From Gammaproteobacteria bacterium UBA5338 (GTDB lineage Bacteria; Pseudomonadota; Gammaproteobacteria; Pseudomonadales; UBA5862): DNA of 5,646 bases. The notes under the pieces are model-generated. The model ran no database searches, was not told where the DNA came from, and worked only from the letters and a program-made list of their open reading frames with translations. Position 1 is the first letter of the stretch. Every line of letters begins with the position of its first letter. Below are positions 1 to 5,646 of this stretch, piece by piece. The stretch covers positions 1-5,646 of the forward strand of contig DHQM01000018.1 in the NCBI GenBank assembly GCA_002408105.1. The letters are read 5' to 3'. The position numbers and the translations under genes are program-made.

Positions 1-1737
1 CGCACTCGCCGGACCAGTCAGGCCTTCCAGTGGGTATTCCGCTCCCAGCACCGCGCCGTTTAGACCGAGCGGCGAGGTTAGGTACGACAACAAGGCGTCT
101 CCGTAGCCGGTGGACAGGATCGTCTTGGTGGTACCGCTGAAGTCGTAGTTGTCCGGCGTACCCTCGGCCGCCAGGAAGCTGTTGGTGGCGATGTCGAACA
201 GCCCGGCGAACAGGGCCCCTTCGGCCTGGGTCCAAACCAGGGTGCCATCGGCGAGGCGAACCTCGGTCACCCGCTGGCCAACAGGTTTGTTGCGGTCGTA
301 CCCGAACTCAAACCCAGAAATTTGCGCGAACCGCCCATCACTGCCGGTCCCATCCGGCTGAATCTGCGACACGCTGTTCTCCAGCGCGGCAACCAGGGTG
401 GCAACGTCGACATTGCCAATCACCGCCATGGTGTTCGGGAAGGGGAGAACCGCCATCACCTCGCCCTGGGTGATCGAACCGTCCTGGTCGTTGTCGAGGT
501 CCTCTCGAATGCCGCCGCTGTTGGTCAGTCCGATGAGGGTGTTGCCGGCGGTCAAACCCGTGTTCTCCTGCTGCACGGCAAACACGAAGGCGTCGGCGAT
601 CAGGTCCCCCAGGTTGGTTTCCCGCTGACGAATCACCCGGGGGCCGTTGGTGTTGCCGTCACTGTGTTCCACAAAGACATCGGTGGTGGCGACCTGGGTC
701 GCGTTGGCCGCGGCAATCGCCGCCTCCAGGGGCGCGATCACGTTCGTTTGGACTGTGGCGTCCGGCGTGACCGCGGTTTTGTCCACCACGATCGGCTCCC
801 CCGCGACGTTGATCACCTCTCCGTTGGCGTCGAATTCGACAGCCAGCTCACCGACGTAAAGGTACTCACCCACAGTCGTCACGACCGCAACGTTCTTTCC
901 ATCGGCGTCCTGCACCACCACCGGGTAGGGGCCCGTGGCTTCGTCAGCCGCGTTGCGGGCGTTGTCCGCGTTCAGCAGCAGCTCGTCACCACCGCCGGCA
1001 ATCACGACATCGACGTCGCTGAGCTGGGAAACCAAGTCCAGTTCATTCTGAATGCCCTGCAGGTGGGACGACAGGATGATCTTGTTAACCCCTTGGTTTT
1101 TCAGCACGGCCACTTCGTTCTGAATCGCGGCGAGCACGGGATTGACGCCCACAGGGCCTGGATTGGACACATTCGGCAGGGTTTCGGTGGTGACACCAAT
1201 CACTCCATAGGACTCCGCCCCGCGGGTCACCACAGTGCTGCTAGCAATTTGGCCACCCGCTTTCAGCGCATTGAGGTTGGCCTCGGCGTTGAAGTCCAGG
1301 TTCGCTGACAAGAAGGGCGCGCTGCCGCCCGCGGCATTGTAGTGGTTGATGAAATCGGCCAGGACCTCGGGCCCGAAATCGAAATCGTGGTTGCCCAGGG
1401 TGATGGCATCGTAGCCGATCTCCTTCAGAACCAGGGCATCGTAGTACGTGCGCCCGCCCAGCGGCCCTGAGGCAAGGCTGGCATTGAATGCGGCGCCAGC
1501 CAGAAAGTTGTCCCCAGAAGACAAGGTCAGGAAATCACGGCCGAATGCAGCGGCGTTGTCGCGGCGGGCATCCAAGGTCGCCTTGAAGTAGTCGGCACCG
1601 CCGAAGTGTGCGTCGCCAAACAGTTTCGACTCACCATCGTTGTTGTGGAAGATGGTCAGACTCGCCCCAAAACTGGAGTTGCATGCGAGCGCGACGGCTG
1701 TGGCGATCAAGGTTCGGTTACCGGGGAATCGGGCCAT
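1..1737 (-). CDS. Exported 5'-nucleotidase / UshA-like metallophosphatase, 3' end cut off
   Basis: The frame is open for 579 codons from the ATG at 1737 to the window edge, so the C-terminus is missing. Residues 1-25 look like a Sec signal peptide (R3, R8, hydrophobic 10-18, cleavage near SFGA), which places the protein in the periplasm or outside. The calcineurin-like phosphatase domain shows NNDGES (32-37), GDNFLAG (75-81), GNHDFDFG (115-122) and SHLQG (224-228). The C-terminal 5'-nucleotidase substrate domain shows ETNLGDLIADAF (373-384), TNSGGIRE (405-412), VLPFPNT (430-436) and QISGFEFGYD (472-481). The family hydrolyses nucleotides, UDP-sugars or related phosphoesters to scavenge phosphate and nucleosides; the substrate here cannot be told. 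Oddities: the usual DxH metal motif reads DGE, GGHxQ/H reads GGGDE, and a canonical EF-hand-type loop lies at 415-426. The start is supported by a good ribosome binding site and the signal peptide. The family is secure; the activity is inferred. Confidence 0.93.
   Translation of the reverse strand, partial: MARFPGNRTLIATAVALACNSSFGASLTIFHNNDGESKLFGDAHFGGADYFKATLDARRDNAAAFGRDFLTLSSGDNFLAGAAFNASLASGPLGGRTYYDALVLKEIGYDAITLGNHDFDFGPEVLADFINHYNAAGGSAPFLSANLDFNAEANLNALKAGGQIASSTVVTRGAESYGVIGVTTETLPNVSNPGPVGVNPVLAAIQNEVAVLKNQGVNKIILSSHLQGIQNELDLVSQLSDVDVVIAGGGDELLLNADNARNAADEATGPYPVVVQDADGKNVAVVTTVGEYLYVGELAVEFDANGEVINVAGEPIVVDKTAVTPDATVQTNVIAPLEAAIAAANATQVATTDVFVEHSDGNTNGPRVIRQRETNLGDLIADAFVFAVQQENTGLTAGNTLIGLTNSGGIREDLDNDQDGSITQGEVMAVLPFPNTMAVIGNVDVATLVAALENSVSQIQPDGTGSDGRFAQISGFEFGYDRNKPVGQRVTEVRLADGTLVWTQAEGALFAGLFDIATNSFLAAEGTPDNYDFSGTTKTILSTGYGDALLSYLTSPLGLNGAVLGAEYPLEGLTGPASA
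460..495 (-). other. EF-hand-like calcium loop within the nucleotidase
   Basis: Codons 415-426 of the nucleotidase read DNDQDGSITQGE. This matches the 12-residue EF-hand loop at every key place: Asp at 1, 3 and 5, Gly at 6, Ile at 8 and Glu at 12. It lies between the NSGGIR and VLPFPNT motifs of the substrate-binding domain. Calcium binding is inferred from the pattern. The flanking helices are not obvious, so it may be an isolated dockerin-like loop rather than a full EF-hand. Confidence 0.6.
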
Positions 1738-1744
1738 GGCAAAG

Positions 1745-1751
1745 CTCTCCT
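1745..1751 (-). promoter_or_regulatory. Ribosome binding site of the nucleotidase
   Basis: The minus strand reads AGGAGAG, 7 bases before the ATG at 1737. It is a strong Shine-Dalgarno match at good spacing and fixes this start, which also gives a proper signal peptide. Confidence 0.8.
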
Positions 1752-1773
1752 GGCAGTTGGGCCAATCCACAAA

Positions 1774-1789
1774 TGTGAGGCGGATCACA
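1774..1789. promoter_or_regulatory. CRP/Vfr-type cAMP receptor protein binding site
   Basis: The sequence TGTGA-GGCGGA-TCACA has both pentamer half-sites perfect with the standard 6-base spacer. AAA on the left flank also fits the 22-bp E. coli consensus. The centre (1781.5) is 44.5 bases upstream of the nucleotidase ATG and about 173 upstream of the dioxygenase ATG. Being so near the nucleotidase start, it cannot act as a standard -41.5 or -61.5 activator site for that gene with a normal leader. It may repress, or serve a promoter I cannot place. A TTAACA box (minus strand, 1807-1802) lies just upstream, but no good -10 follows it. The match is seen directly; binding is inferred. Confidence 0.6.
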
Positions 1790-1873
1790 GTAGAGACCCT
1801 CTGTTAAACCTCCATGACCAGGCGCCTGTTTTTCGAGCCGGGGCGGCGACAGGCTGCGCGGCGGTGGCCGCGC

Positions 1874-1902
1874 TTCAAAAATACATTAGACATGCCTAAT
1901 GT
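1874..1902 (+). promoter_or_regulatory. Possible sigma-70 promoter of the persulfide dioxygenase operon
   Basis: A -35-like TTCAAA (1874-1879) and a -10-like TAATGT (1897-1902) are 17 bases apart, and the palindrome covers the -10 and spacer. Each box is only a moderate match (4/6 and 3/6). An alternative -10 is TAGACT at 1909-1914. In either case the operator would block RNA polymerase, which fits repression. Confidence 0.35.
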
Positions 1903-1906
1903 ATTT
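1879..1906. promoter_or_regulatory. 28-bp palindromic operator, probably for an ArsR/BigR-type repressor
   Basis: Two 11-base arms, AAATACATTAG and CTAATGTATTT, are exact reverse complements around ACATGC. The inner CATG also pairs, so 13 of 14 base pairs are symmetric. The site is AT-rich within GC-rich DNA and lies 49 bases before the dioxygenase start, overlapping the likely promoter. BigR/SqrR-type sulfur-responsive repressors of the ArsR family control the same gene set in other proteobacteria through AT-rich inverted repeats, so a persulfide-sensing repressor is the best guess. No regulator gene is in the window. A further half-site TTAGAC follows at 1908-1913. Confidence 0.7.
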
Positions 1907-1941
1907 GTTAGACTGACCACAGCAGAAGCGCCCACCAACCC

Positions 1942-1946
1942 AGGGA
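1942..1946 (+). promoter_or_regulatory. Ribosome binding site of the persulfide dioxygenase
   Basis: AGGGA lies 8 bases before the ATG at 1955. It supports this start over the in-frame ATGs at 1814 and 1892; the first would translate the operator and the second begins inside it. Confidence 0.6.
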
Positions 1947-1954
1947 TCCCTTCC

Positions 1955-2815
1955 ATGGCTGCCGAGATCACCGCCTTCTTTCACGCCGACACCTCTACCT
2001 ACTCCTATGTGCTGGCGGACCCTGTCACCCGTGAGGCCGCCATCATTGATCCAGTGCTCGACTACGAACCCGCTGCAGCCCGGGTGGACTCCCACAGCGT
2101 CGAGCGCTTGCTGGCCTTCACGGCAGCGCAAGGGCTGGCCGTTCGCCATGTGCTGGAAACCCATGTGCACGCTGACCATTTGAGTGCAGCCCACCTGATC
2201 CGCGAACGCACAGGCGCATCGATCGGCATCGGAGCCCAGGTCGCCGAGGTGCAAGCTCATTTTGCCGGCCTCTATGGCCTCTCACCCGAAACCTTTGTCG
2301 GCGGCCGGCCGTTCGACCTGCTGTTCGCCGACGGGGATCGACTGAAGGTTGGCAACCTGGACATCGAAGTGATGCACACCCCAGGGCACACACCCGCTTG
2401 CGTCAGTTACCGGGTCGAAGATGCCGTGTTCGTCGGCGACACCTTGTTCATGCCGGACTATGGCACCGCCCGATGCGACTTTCCCGGGGGCGATGCTGCG
2501 GTACTGTACGCATCGATCCAGCGCCTGTTCGCGCTGCCGGACGAAACTCGCGTGTTTCTGTGTCACGACTATCCACCAGCGAAACGTACACCCCAGCACC
2601 TCAGCACCGTGGGCAGGCAGCGCCGCGGCAACGTCCATGTCCACGAGGGCATAGACCAGGACACCTTTGTAGCCGCGCGCAACGCACGCGACGCGAACCT
2701 CGCCGCTCCGCGGCTCATCCTGCCCGCCCTGCAAGTCAACATCCATGCCGGGGCGCTTCCGACAGCCGATGACAATGGCATCGCCTACCTGCGCTTGCCT
2801 TTGAATCAACTTTAA
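1955..2815 (+). CDS. blh: Persulfide dioxygenase, ETHE1/Blh-type metallo-beta-lactamase fold
   Basis: This 286-residue soluble, single-domain protein has no signal peptide and no fused rhodanese domain. The metal-binding set of the fold is complete: THVHADH (69-75), PGHTPACVSY (143-152), GDTLFMPDYGTARCDFPGGD (161-180) with D162, and CHDY (203-206) with H204. The GTARCDFPGG signature and the N-terminal IIDPVLDY (30-37) point to the ETHE1/Blh group rather than beta-lactamases or glyoxalase II. The family uses one iron to oxidise glutathione persulfide with O2, giving sulfite and glutathione, and so detoxifies sulfide. The start at 1955 is chosen because homologues begin just before the FF-x(5-6)-YSYV stretch and because of the AGGGA site. 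It is the first gene of an operon, with YeeE/YedE genes 23 bases downstream and an operator-like palindrome upstream. Family and reaction type are confident; the exact substrate is inferred. Confidence 0.93.
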   Translation: MAAEITAFFHADTSTYSYVLADPVTREAAIIDPVLDYEPAAARVDSHSVERLLAFTAAQGLAVRHVLETHVHADHLSAAHLIRERTGASIGIGAQVAEVQAHFAGLYGLSPETFVGGRPFDLLFADGDRLKVGNLDIEVMHTPGHTPACVSYRVEDAVFVGDTLFMPDYGTARCDFPGGDAAVLYASIQRLFALPDETRVFLCHDYPPAKRTPQHLSTVGRQRRGNVHVHEGIDQDTFVAARNARDANLAAPRLILPALQVNIHAGALPTADDNGIAYLRLPLNQL

Positions 2816-2838
2816 ACTGAACGCAGAGGGCCGAACCG

Positions 2839-3270
2839 ATGACGGACTTCACTCCTTGGACTGCGCTGGCCGGCGGCCTGTTGATCGGAGGTGGCGCCAC
2901 CGGTCTGCTGGCAACCACCGGCCGGATCGCAGGCATCAGCGGCATTTTCTTCGGCCTGGCGCGTGCCCGTGGGGACCGCCTCTGGCGGCTGCTGTTTCTC
3001 GCCGGCATGGTGGCCGGTGCCGGCGTGCTGTTTCACCAGGCCCCCACCCTGCAGTTTGCGCCACGCACAGAGTTTCCCTTGGTAACCCTGGTGGTGGCCG
3101 GCCTTCTGGTCGGGTTCGGCACCCGGCTGGGCAACGGCTGTACCAGTGGACACGGTGTGTGTGGGCTCGGTCGACGTTCTGTGCGCTCCTTGGCCGCCAC
3201 CCTGGTGTTCATGCTGACCGGTGTGGTAACCACCGTCGTTACCCGCCACTGGCTGGGGGTGGCAGGATGA
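2839..3270 (+). CDS. YeeE/YedE family inner-membrane protein (Sulf_transp), first of a pair
   Basis: This 143-residue, very hydrophobic protein has about four membrane segments (roughly 9-26, 49-66, 80-97 and 117-134). It carries the family signatures GRIAGISG (28-35) and GNGCTSGHGVCGLGRRS (98-114), with C101 and C108 in the second. Full-length YeeE/TsuA transports thiosulfate through conserved cysteines; this short form is about half that size and probably works with the next gene product. A ribosome binding site AGAGGG lies 8 bases before the start, 23 bases after the dioxygenase stop, so it is cotranscribed. Likely role: movement of thiosulfate or another sulfur compound linked to persulfide oxidation. 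The family is sure; the cargo and its direction are inferred. Confidence 0.9.
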   Translation: MTDFTPWTALAGGLLIGGGATGLLATTGRIAGISGIFFGLARARGDRLWRLLFLAGMVAGAGVLFHQAPTLQFAPRTEFPLVTLVVAGLLVGFGTRLGNGCTSGHGVCGLGRRSVRSLAATLVFMLTGVVTTVVTRHWLGVAG

Positions 3271-3698
3271 ACCCGCACATCGTTTCGAGCGCCGCGGCGC
3301 TGTTCTGCGGCACCTTGTTCGGCGCGGGACTTACGTTGTCGGCGATGGTCAACCCTGAGAAGGTATTGAACTTTCTAGACGTCCTCGGCCACTGGGATCC
3401 AAGTCTTGCTTTGGTGATGGGAGGCGCCGTCGCCGTGACGCTGGTCGCTTTTCCCTTGGTGCTGAGGCGCCCTCGCCCTTGGTTCGGCGCGCGCTTCCAC
3501 CTGCCGCAGAAATCCACCCTCGACGCGCGCTTGCTGATCGGGGCAGCTTTTTTCGGAGTCGGCTGGGGTCTCGCAGGCTACTGTCCAGGGCCAGCCCTGG
3601 CCGCCCTCAGTTTCGGCCGGCTAGAACCGCTGGTGTTTGTGCTTGCGATGGCGGTTGGCAGCTGGATCGCCGGGCGAGTACAACAGCAGCAGGCTTGA
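3267..3698 (+). CDS. YeeE/YedE-like (DUF6691-type) inner-membrane protein, second of a pair
   Basis: The start is the ATG at 3267, overlapping the previous stop as ATGA, with AGG directly before it and a G-rich run just upstream; this implies translational coupling. The frame is open further upstream, but that stretch lies inside the first YeeE gene and is not membrane-like. The product has 143 residues with about four membrane segments (roughly 8-27, 46-66, 88-114 and 120-136). Signatures are GAGLTLSAMVNPEKVLNFLD (19-38) and GWGLAGYCPGPALAAL (99-114), with cysteines C14 and C106. It is the regular partner of the short YeeE protein in dioxygenase operons, and the two probably form one transporter. 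A poly-Gln tail (139-142) ends it. The convergent kinase gene starts its stop codon 9 bases on; no terminator is visible. Confidence 0.9.
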   Translation: MNPHIVSSAAALFCGTLFGAGLTLSAMVNPEKVLNFLDVLGHWDPSLALVMGGAVAVTLVAFPLVLRRPRPWFGARFHLPQKSTLDARLLIGAAFFGVGWGLAGYCPGPALAALSFGRLEPLVFVLAMAVGSWIAGRVQQQQA

Positions 3699-3707
3699 AG
3701 CGGCGCC

Positions 3708-4619
3708 TTAAGCAGCAAGCAGGCGTTCCATGCACCGCAGCACCGGTGCTCGGTACGGGCGCCCGAACAGGTTCAGGTGGTTCAGCAGGTGGTACAGTTG
3801 ATACAGGTCACGCCGGTGCAGGTGACCTGGGGGCAGGGGGTGCAGGGTTTCGTAGGCTGAGAAAAACTCGGGATCGAACCCCCCGAACAGCGCCGCCATG
3901 GCCAGGTCGCACTCGCGGTCACCAAAGTGTACGGCGGGGTCAAAAACGACTGGCTCTCCACTTGGGGTCACGCCGACATTGCCGCTCCACAGATCCCCGT
4001 GCAGGAGGCTTGGCGCCGGCCGGTGGCCCGCCAGCAGGCCAGGCACCCGCTCGATCAGGGCCTCGCCCTTCTCACCACCATCGCCCGCCAGCTGCGTAGC
4101 CGCCATCCGCAGTTGCGGCGCCAATCGGCGGCGGACGAAGAATTCGGTCCAGTCATCGCACCAGCCGTTCAGCTGCGGGTTCGCGCCCAGGTGGTTGTCG
4201 CGCCTGTACCCGAACGCCGGCCCTTCGACCGCATGAAGACGGGCCATGGCCTGTCCGAGGCGAACGGCGCCTGGCCTGTCCAGCGGCTTGAGGTCAATCC
4301 ACTCCAGCACCATATACGCGTACTGGCCCCACACCCCGGCACACACCGGGGCGGGCACGCGAACCGCCTGAGTCCGTGCCAGGGCCGCGAGGCCCGCAAG
4401 TTCGCCGGTCAATGCATCGAGCTGTGGCTCCGGCATGACCTTGACCAACCAGTGCGCATCGGCCGGCGTCGCAGCGCACAACAGCCTAAACACTTGGGCG
4501 GTGTCGCCACCCCCCAGCCGGTGGTGGGCACGGTGGCGCAGGTCGGGTTGGGCAAGTTCGACGGCCAGGCGCACCACCAGGGCCTCGAACCAAGCGTCAT
4601 CGGGTGCCGCCACTGCCAT
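3708..4619 (-). CDS. Fructosamine kinase family protein (FN3K/YniA-like)
   Basis: This 303-residue cytoplasmic kinase has the usual family length. Visible features are a glycine-rich loop RLGGGDTAQVF (34-44), the ATP-binding lysine in WLVKVMP (57-63), FGYRRDNHLGANPQLNGW (136-153) followed by DWTEFF (156-161), the catalytic loop HGDLWSGN (207-214), the metal-binding D227 in VFDPAVHFGDRECDLAM (225-241), LFGGF (244-248) and LYQLYHLLNHLNLFG (272-286). The family phosphorylates ketosamines on glycated proteins or small amines so that the sugar falls off, a repair of glycation damage; the bacterial substrate is usually uncertain. The start at 4619 is set by GGGAGGA 8 bases upstream and by family length, although the frame stays open to an ATG at 4754 inside the divergent cysZ. 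It is transcribed divergently from cysZ across 75 bases and convergently to the sulfur operon. Confidence 0.92.
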   Translation of the reverse strand: MAVAAPDDAWFEALVVRLAVELAQPDLRHRAHHRLGGGDTAQVFRLLCAATPADAHWLVKVMPEPQLDALTGELAGLAALARTQAVRVPAPVCAGVWGQYAYMVLEWIDLKPLDRPGAVRLGQAMARLHAVEGPAFGYRRDNHLGANPQLNGWCDDWTEFFVRRRLAPQLRMAATQLAGDGGEKGEALIERVPGLLAGHRPAPSLLHGDLWSGNVGVTPSGEPVVFDPAVHFGDRECDLAMAALFGGFDPEFFSAYETLHPLPPGHLHRRDLYQLYHLLNHLNLFGRPYRAPVLRCMERLLAA

Positions 4620-4627
4620 CGAATGGG

Positions 4628-4644
4628 TCCTCCCGCCGAGCGGG
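4628..4644 (-). promoter_or_regulatory. Ribosome binding site of the kinase next to a small hairpin
   Basis: The minus strand reads GGGAGGA (4634-4628), 8 bases before the kinase ATG. Its first three G bases also form the end of a 5-bp hairpin, CCCGC-TCG-GCGGG (4644-4632), which could partly mask the site. The stem is short, so real control is doubtful. Confidence 0.5.
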
Positions 4645-4647
4645 CGG

Positions 4648-4653
4648 TACAAT
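4648..4653 (+). promoter_or_regulatory. Possible -10 element for cysZ
   Basis: TACAAT matches the -10 consensus at 5 of 6 bases and lies 41 bases before the cysZ ATG. No convincing -35 is found 16-18 bases upstream, so it is tentative. It is the best candidate in this 75-base divergent gap. A Shine-Dalgarno AGAGGA follows at 4677-4682, 12 bases before the start, which is slightly long spacing. Confidence 0.3.
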
Positions 4654-4694
4654 GCCTGACAGCCAGGCCAGTCTGCAGAGGATGATACCCCCCG

Positions 4695-5450
4695 ATGTTT
4701 GCCGATTTGAACGCTGGGTTTGGCTACCTTCGCGCCGGCTTCGCCGACCTCCAACGCCCTGAATACCGCCGCTACCTGATTGCACCGATTGCACTCAACC
4801 TGGCGCTGCTGGTCGGCGTGTTCTGGGGTTTAAGCGGGGTCTACTCGGGACTGGCCGAACAGGCCAGCGCTGCCCTGCCGGATTGGCTGTCCTGGCTTGA
4901 GTGGCTCATCGAGTGGGTGCTTGGGGCGCTCACCCTGGTGGTAATGGTCTATTTGTTCGCCACCCTCACGACCCTGATCGGGGCGCCGTTTTACGGCCTA
5001 CTCGCTGAACGAGCAGAACTCGCCCTCGGTGGTCCGCCACCGCCACCTGCGAACCCTCGGGATTGGCTGCTGCTTGTGCCCCGAGCCCTGTCGCGCGAGC
5101 TGCGCAAGCTGGTGTATTGGTTGCCGCGCGGATTGCTGCTGTTGCTGCTGGGCGCGGTTCCGCTGGTGAACGCCGTCGCGCCACTGCTGTGGCTGCTGTT
5201 TGGCGCCTGGGTGCTGGCCATTGAGTTCTGCGACTACCCGGGCGACAACCACCGGGTGCCTTTTTCTGAGGTGCTGGGGCGCCTGCGCCAACACCGGTTG
5301 ACCGCCTGCGGCTTCGGACTGCCCTTGTTTTTCGCCCTAGGGGTGCCGGTGCTCAACCTGTTTGCGGTGCCCGCAGCGGTGCTCGGGGGCACCCGATTTT
5401 GGATCGCGCGGCTCGCAGGGGAAGCCCCCCGCAAGGTCACCCCAGTCTGA
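4695..5450 (+). CDS. cysZ: CysZ sulfate permease (EI24 family)
   Basis: This 251-residue polytopic inner-membrane protein is close to E. coli CysZ in length. Family marks are [20 protein letters not shown] near the N-terminus (8-27), [11 protein letters not shown] (95-105), the acidic/aromatic [14 protein letters not shown] (177-190) and the C-terminal [18 protein letters not shown] (216-233). Hydrophobic stretches are at about 28-50, 70-97, 143-176 and 205-232. CysZ takes up sulfate for assimilation into cysteine. A proline run (PPPPP, 114-118) lies in the loop after the second hydrophobic stretch. It is alone on its strand, divergent from the kinase gene, and its last 14 bases overlap the helicase gene end. 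No cys biosynthesis gene is adjacent, so the operon context does not confirm the role; the sequence motifs do. Confidence 0.88.
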   Translation: MFADLNAGFGYLRAGFADLQRPEYRRYLIAPIALNLALLVGVFWGLSGVYSGLAEQASAALPDWLSWLEWLIEWVLGALTLVVMVYLFATLTTLIGAPFYGLLAERAELALGGPPPPPANPRDWLLLVPRALSRELRKLVYWLPRGLLLLLLGAVPLVNAVAPLLWLLFGAWVLAIEFCDYPGDNHRVPFSEVLGRLRQHRLTACGFGLPLFFALGVPVLNLFAVPAAVLGGTRFWIARLAGEAPRKVTPV

Positions 5451-5646
5451 GCAGCTCCGCATCCGGCTGCAGGGTGGTCAGCTTCAGGCCCAGCAGGGAC
5501 TCAATCTTCGGCAACTCGAATGCGTCATCTTCGCTGACGAAACTGATGGAATGGCCGCTGGCCCCGGCACGGCCGGTGCGGCCGATGCGGTGGACGTAGT
5601 CCTCCGGCACGTTCGGCAGCTCGTAGTTGACCACGTGGGTGATGCC
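5437..5646 (-). CDS. rhlE: DEAD-box RNA helicase, RhlE-like, C-terminal end only
   Basis: The gene enters from the right edge; the visible part is the last 69 residues and the stop. It reads [19 protein letters not shown], then motif [12 protein letters not shown] (visible residues 19-28), then the end of the second RecA-like domain. The [20 protein letters not shown] stretch is typical of RhlE, an ATP-dependent RNA helicase in ribosome assembly and RNA decay. After the core only about 30 residues remain, ending in PDAELLRLG, with no basic or glycine-rich tail such as many RhlE proteins carry. Other DEAD-box members (SrmB, DbpA-like) are not excluded without the rest. The stop lies within the end of cysZ, giving a 14-base tail-to-tail overlap with no terminator between. 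Confidence 0.85.
   Translation of the reverse strand, partial: GITHVVNYELPNVPEDYVHRIGRTGRAGASGHSISFVSEDDAFELPKIESLLGLKLTTLQPDAELLRLG

Noticed and set aside
322..1308. A 328-codon open frame on the plus strand.
   Set aside because: It lies antisense to the nucleotidase, which has family motifs throughout. Its product has no recognisable domain and looks like a GC-rich shadow frame.
1819..1833. CAGGCGCCTG followed by five T bases as a terminator.
   Set aside because: The palindrome has no loop, so only about 3 base pairs could form; too weak.
1856..1873. A 7-bp GC hairpin (GCGCGGC / GCCGCGC with a GGTG loop) as a terminator.
   Set aside because: No T-run follows on either strand and it lies just upstream of the operon promoter, so it is not a rho-independent terminator.
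1814..1954. A longer N-terminus for the dioxygenase from ATG 1814 or 1892.
   Set aside because: The added residues are not family-like, the ATG at 1892 lies inside the palindrome, and the ATG at 1955 has a better ribosome binding site and the expected protein length.
2282..2809. A 175-codon minus-strand open frame within the dioxygenase gene.
   Set aside because: It shows no domain signature and is fully covered by a gene with complete catalytic motifs.
3699..3707. A bidirectional terminator between the sulfur operon and the kinase gene.
   Set aside because: The gap is only 9 bases and holds no stem with a T-run.
4620..4754. A 45-residue N-terminal extension of the kinase.
   Set aside because: It would overlap the start of cysZ, lacks family similarity, and the ATG at 4619 has a strong ribosome binding site and yields the normal family length.

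Overview
The window is GC-rich bacterial DNA from what looks like a gammaproteobacterium, possibly marine or free-living. I base this on a perfect CRP-type site (TGTGA-N6-TCACA), a RhlE-like helicase end, a proteobacterial CysZ, and the BigR-type pairing of a persulfide dioxygenase with two short YeeE/YedE proteins. No species can be named from this. There are seven protein genes, two of them cut by the window edges. I see no RNA genes, CRISPR arrays or insertion sequences.

Layout. Bases 1-1737, minus strand: the first 579 residues of an exported UshA-like 5'-nucleotidase/metallophosphatase, with unusual metal-site motifs and an EF-hand-like loop. Bases 1738-1954: a divergent regulatory region with a CRP-like site near the nucleotidase start and a nearly perfect 28-bp palindrome in front of the rightward operon. 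Bases 1955-3698, plus strand: a compact three-gene operon of an ETHE1/Blh-type persulfide dioxygenase, a YeeE/YedE membrane protein, and a second YeeE/YedE-like (DUF6691-type) membrane protein. The last two genes overlap by ATGA. Bases 3708-4619, minus strand: a fructosamine-kinase family protein, tail-to-tail with the operon. Bases 4620-4694: a short divergent promoter region. Bases 4695-5450, plus strand: CysZ, a sulfate permease. Bases 5437-5646, minus strand: the C-terminal end of a RhlE-like DEAD-box RNA helicase, whose stop lies inside the end of cysZ.

How they fit together. The central operon matches the sulfide/persulfide detoxification module controlled by BigR-type ArsR-family repressors in other proteobacteria. 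The dioxygenase oxidises glutathione persulfide to sulfite, and the two membrane proteins probably move a sulfur species. The palindrome is the likely operator, but no ArsR-type gene is adjacent, so any repressor is encoded elsewhere. CysZ gives a second sulfur link (sulfate uptake), though it is in a separate unit. The nucleotidase (phosphate/nucleoside scavenging) and the fructosamine kinase (glycation repair) appear to be independent neighbours.

The most interesting points are the palindrome with an extra half-site and no local regulator, the altered metal ligands and EF-hand loop of the nucleotidase, and a perfect CRP site placed too close to the start for ordinary activation. I found no clearly new system; the operon is a recognisable module.
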